A stretch of 64,000 nucleotides of DNA from an uncultured Comamonadaceae bacterium (lineage in GTDB: Bacteria; Pseudomonadota; Gammaproteobacteria; Burkholderiales; Burkholderiaceae), in contig CAMLSD010000009.1 of the NCBI GenBank assembly GCA_946482595.1, forward strand, positions 11,233 through 75,232. Reading direction: 5' to 3'. The notes under the pieces were generated by a model. That model worked only from the letters and a program-made list of their open reading frames with translations, was not told the origin of the DNA and searched no databases. The stretch's first letter is position 1; each line of letters starts with the position of its first letter. Shown here in pieces: positions 62,272 to 64,000 of the stretch. The position numbers were made by a program, and so were the translations under genes.

Positions 62272-62293
62272 TCATATCCACAGGAAGTCCACC

Positions 62294-63520
62294 ATGTTGG
62301 TTTGGGAAGAAGAAGCCAGTCCCTCTGCATCACACACGACGAGCATCGCGCCGAACCTCTCCAGTGAAGCGCGGGCCATGCCCCTGTCGCCCCAACATTC
62401 GGTGTCCTCGGCCGCTCACGTGCAGCCCCAGCTCCAGTCAGTCCACACCTCGACGCCTCCTGCCGGCGTCGCTTCGCACAGCAGCGCGCAGGCCTCGACC
62501 GCGCGTCGCGTGAACGTTGCGGACAAGCGCATCATCAACGGCCAGACCGACGTCAATCAGCTCGTGCCGTTCAAGTACAAGTGGGCCTGGGAGAAGTACC
62601 TCGCCACCTGTGCCAATCACTGGATGCCGCAAGAGGTCAACATGTCGCGCGACATCGCGACCTGGAAGGACCCCAACGGCCTGACCGAAGACGAGCGCCG
62701 CATCATCAAGCGCAACCTCGGCTTCTTCGTCACCGCCGATTCGCTGGCCGCCAACAACATCGTGCTCGGCACCTACCGGCACATCACCGCCCCGGAGGCC
62801 CGCCAGTTCCTGCTGCGCCAGGCCTTCGAAGAAGCGATCCACACCCACGCCTACCAGTACATCGTGGAGTCGCTGGGCCTCGATGAAGGCGAGATCTTCA
62901 ACGCCTACAACGAAGTCCCCTCCATCCGCGACAAGGACGAGTTCCTGATCCCGTTCATCGACGCGATCATGGACCCCAACTTCGTCACCGGCACGCTCGA
63001 AGCCGACCAGACGCTGCTGCGCTCCATCATCGTCTTCGCGTGCCTGATGGAAGGCCTGTTCTTCTACGTCGGCTTCACGCAGATCCTGGCGCTGGGCCGC
63101 CAGAACAAGATGACCGGTGCGGCCGAGCAGTACCAGTACATCCTGCGCGACGAGTCGATGCACTGCAACTTCGGCATCGACCTCATCAACCAGATCAAGC
63201 TCGAGAATCCGCACCTGTGGACGGCGCAGTTCAAGCAGGAAATCAAGGCGCTGTTCCTGAAGGCGGTCGAACTCGAGTACCGCTATGCCGAAGACACCAT
63301 GCCGCGTGGCGTGCTGGGTCTGAACGCATCGATGTTCAAGGGCTATCTGCGCTACATCGCGAATCGGCGCGCGACGCAGATCGGCCTGGAAGAGCTCTTC
63401 CCGAACGAGGAAAACCCGTTCCCCTGGATGAGCGAGATGATCGACCTGAAGAAAGAACGCAATTTCTTCGAGACCCGCGTGCTGGAGTACCAATCCGGCG
63501 GCGCGTTGTCCTGGGATTGA
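62294..63520 (+). CDS. nrdB: Ribonucleoside-diphosphate reductase subunit beta (class Ia)
   Basis: 408 residues from ATG 62294 after AGGAAG. The first 70 residues are Ser/Ala-rich and look disordered. The ferritin-like core has the diiron ligands in [18 protein letters not shown], with the radical Tyr following the second His, and [14 protein letters not shown] near residue 285. It pairs with NrdA. Confidence 0.95.
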   Translation: MLVWEEEASPSASHTTSIAPNLSSEARAMPLSPQHSVSSAAHVQPQLQSVHTSTPPAGVASHSSAQASTARRVNVADKRIINGQTDVNQLVPFKYKWAWEKYLATCANHWMPQEVNMSRDIATWKDPNGLTEDERRIIKRNLGFFVTADSLAANNIVLGTYRHITAPEARQFLLRQAFEEAIHTHAYQYIVESLGLDEGEIFNAYNEVPSIRDKDEFLIPFIDAIMDPNFVTGTLEADQTLLRSIIVFACLMEGLFFYVGFTQILALGRQNKMTGAAEQYQYILRDESMHCNFGIDLINQIKLENPHLWTAQFKQEIKALFLKAVELEYRYAEDTMPRGVLGLNASMFKGYLRYIANRRATQIGLEELFPNEENPFPWMSEMIDLKKERNFFETRVLEYQSGGALSWD

Positions 63521-63574
63521 AGCGTCGGGGCCATTGCGCTTCGCAGGTCATGAAGAAAGGATCAAGCAGATTCA

Positions 63575-64000
<426 letters not shown>

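Overview
The window is a high-GC chromosomal segment of a betaproteobacterium, most likely a Burkholderiales member. The evidence is gene content and synteny: aerobic benzoyl-CoA (box) genes, ffh/cytochrome assembly/pilS/pilR/ampD order, the lolB-ispE-tRNA-Gln-prs-rplY-pth block, and a lysine/alanine/proline-rich histone H1-like protein. The genus cannot be fixed from the sequence alone.

Region 1 (1-9192) is a benzoate box-pathway cluster. boxD (partial, cut by the window edge) and a DUF4863 gene run leftward. boxR, boxC, boxB, boxA, an enoyl-CoA hydratase and a 3-hydroxyacyl-CoA dehydrogenase run rightward. Two TGCA-N6-TGCA operators sit on and just after a sigma70-like promoter in front of boxC. 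A degenerate third copy lies in the boxR/DUF4863 gap, so BoxR probably represses both directions.

Region 2 (9210-24075) is accessory. It holds a HAD-UbiA fusion with a large unknown membrane protein, an ArsR repressor divergent from two small monooxygenase-like genes with a perfect dyad between them, an alpha/beta hydrolase that has lost its catalytic Ser and His, a LysR regulator, a complete RND efflux operon (adaptor, pump, outer-membrane channel), and an orphan protein that may be a permuted papain-like hydrolase.

Region 3 (24499-32792) is a genomic island flanked by 48-bp imperfect direct repeats of a tRNA(CAU) 3' end (43/48 identical). It carries a five-gene module: a DGQHR-domain protein convergent with an operon of ParB-like protein, SNF2-type helicase, DUF3883 nuclease-like protein and SPPY-type DNA methyltransferase. 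This looks like a DNA-modification-based defence system that I cannot match to a named type. It is the most interesting part of the window. No integrase gene is visible.

Region 4 (32822-58595) is core housekeeping: hrcA, nadK-recN-rapZ, a LON-domain protein, mutY with a dynamin-like GTPase, mutM, TPR protein-lolB-ispE, tRNA-Gln, prs, rplY, pth, ferredoxin, coaD, rsmD, ftsY, a DUF2726 protein, ffh, a cytochrome c assembly protein, pilS-pilR and ampD. Region 5 (58596-64000) has tandem NrdR boxes before nrdA, then nrdB, and the start of a histone H1-like gene made of KKAAPA-type repeats that runs off the window.
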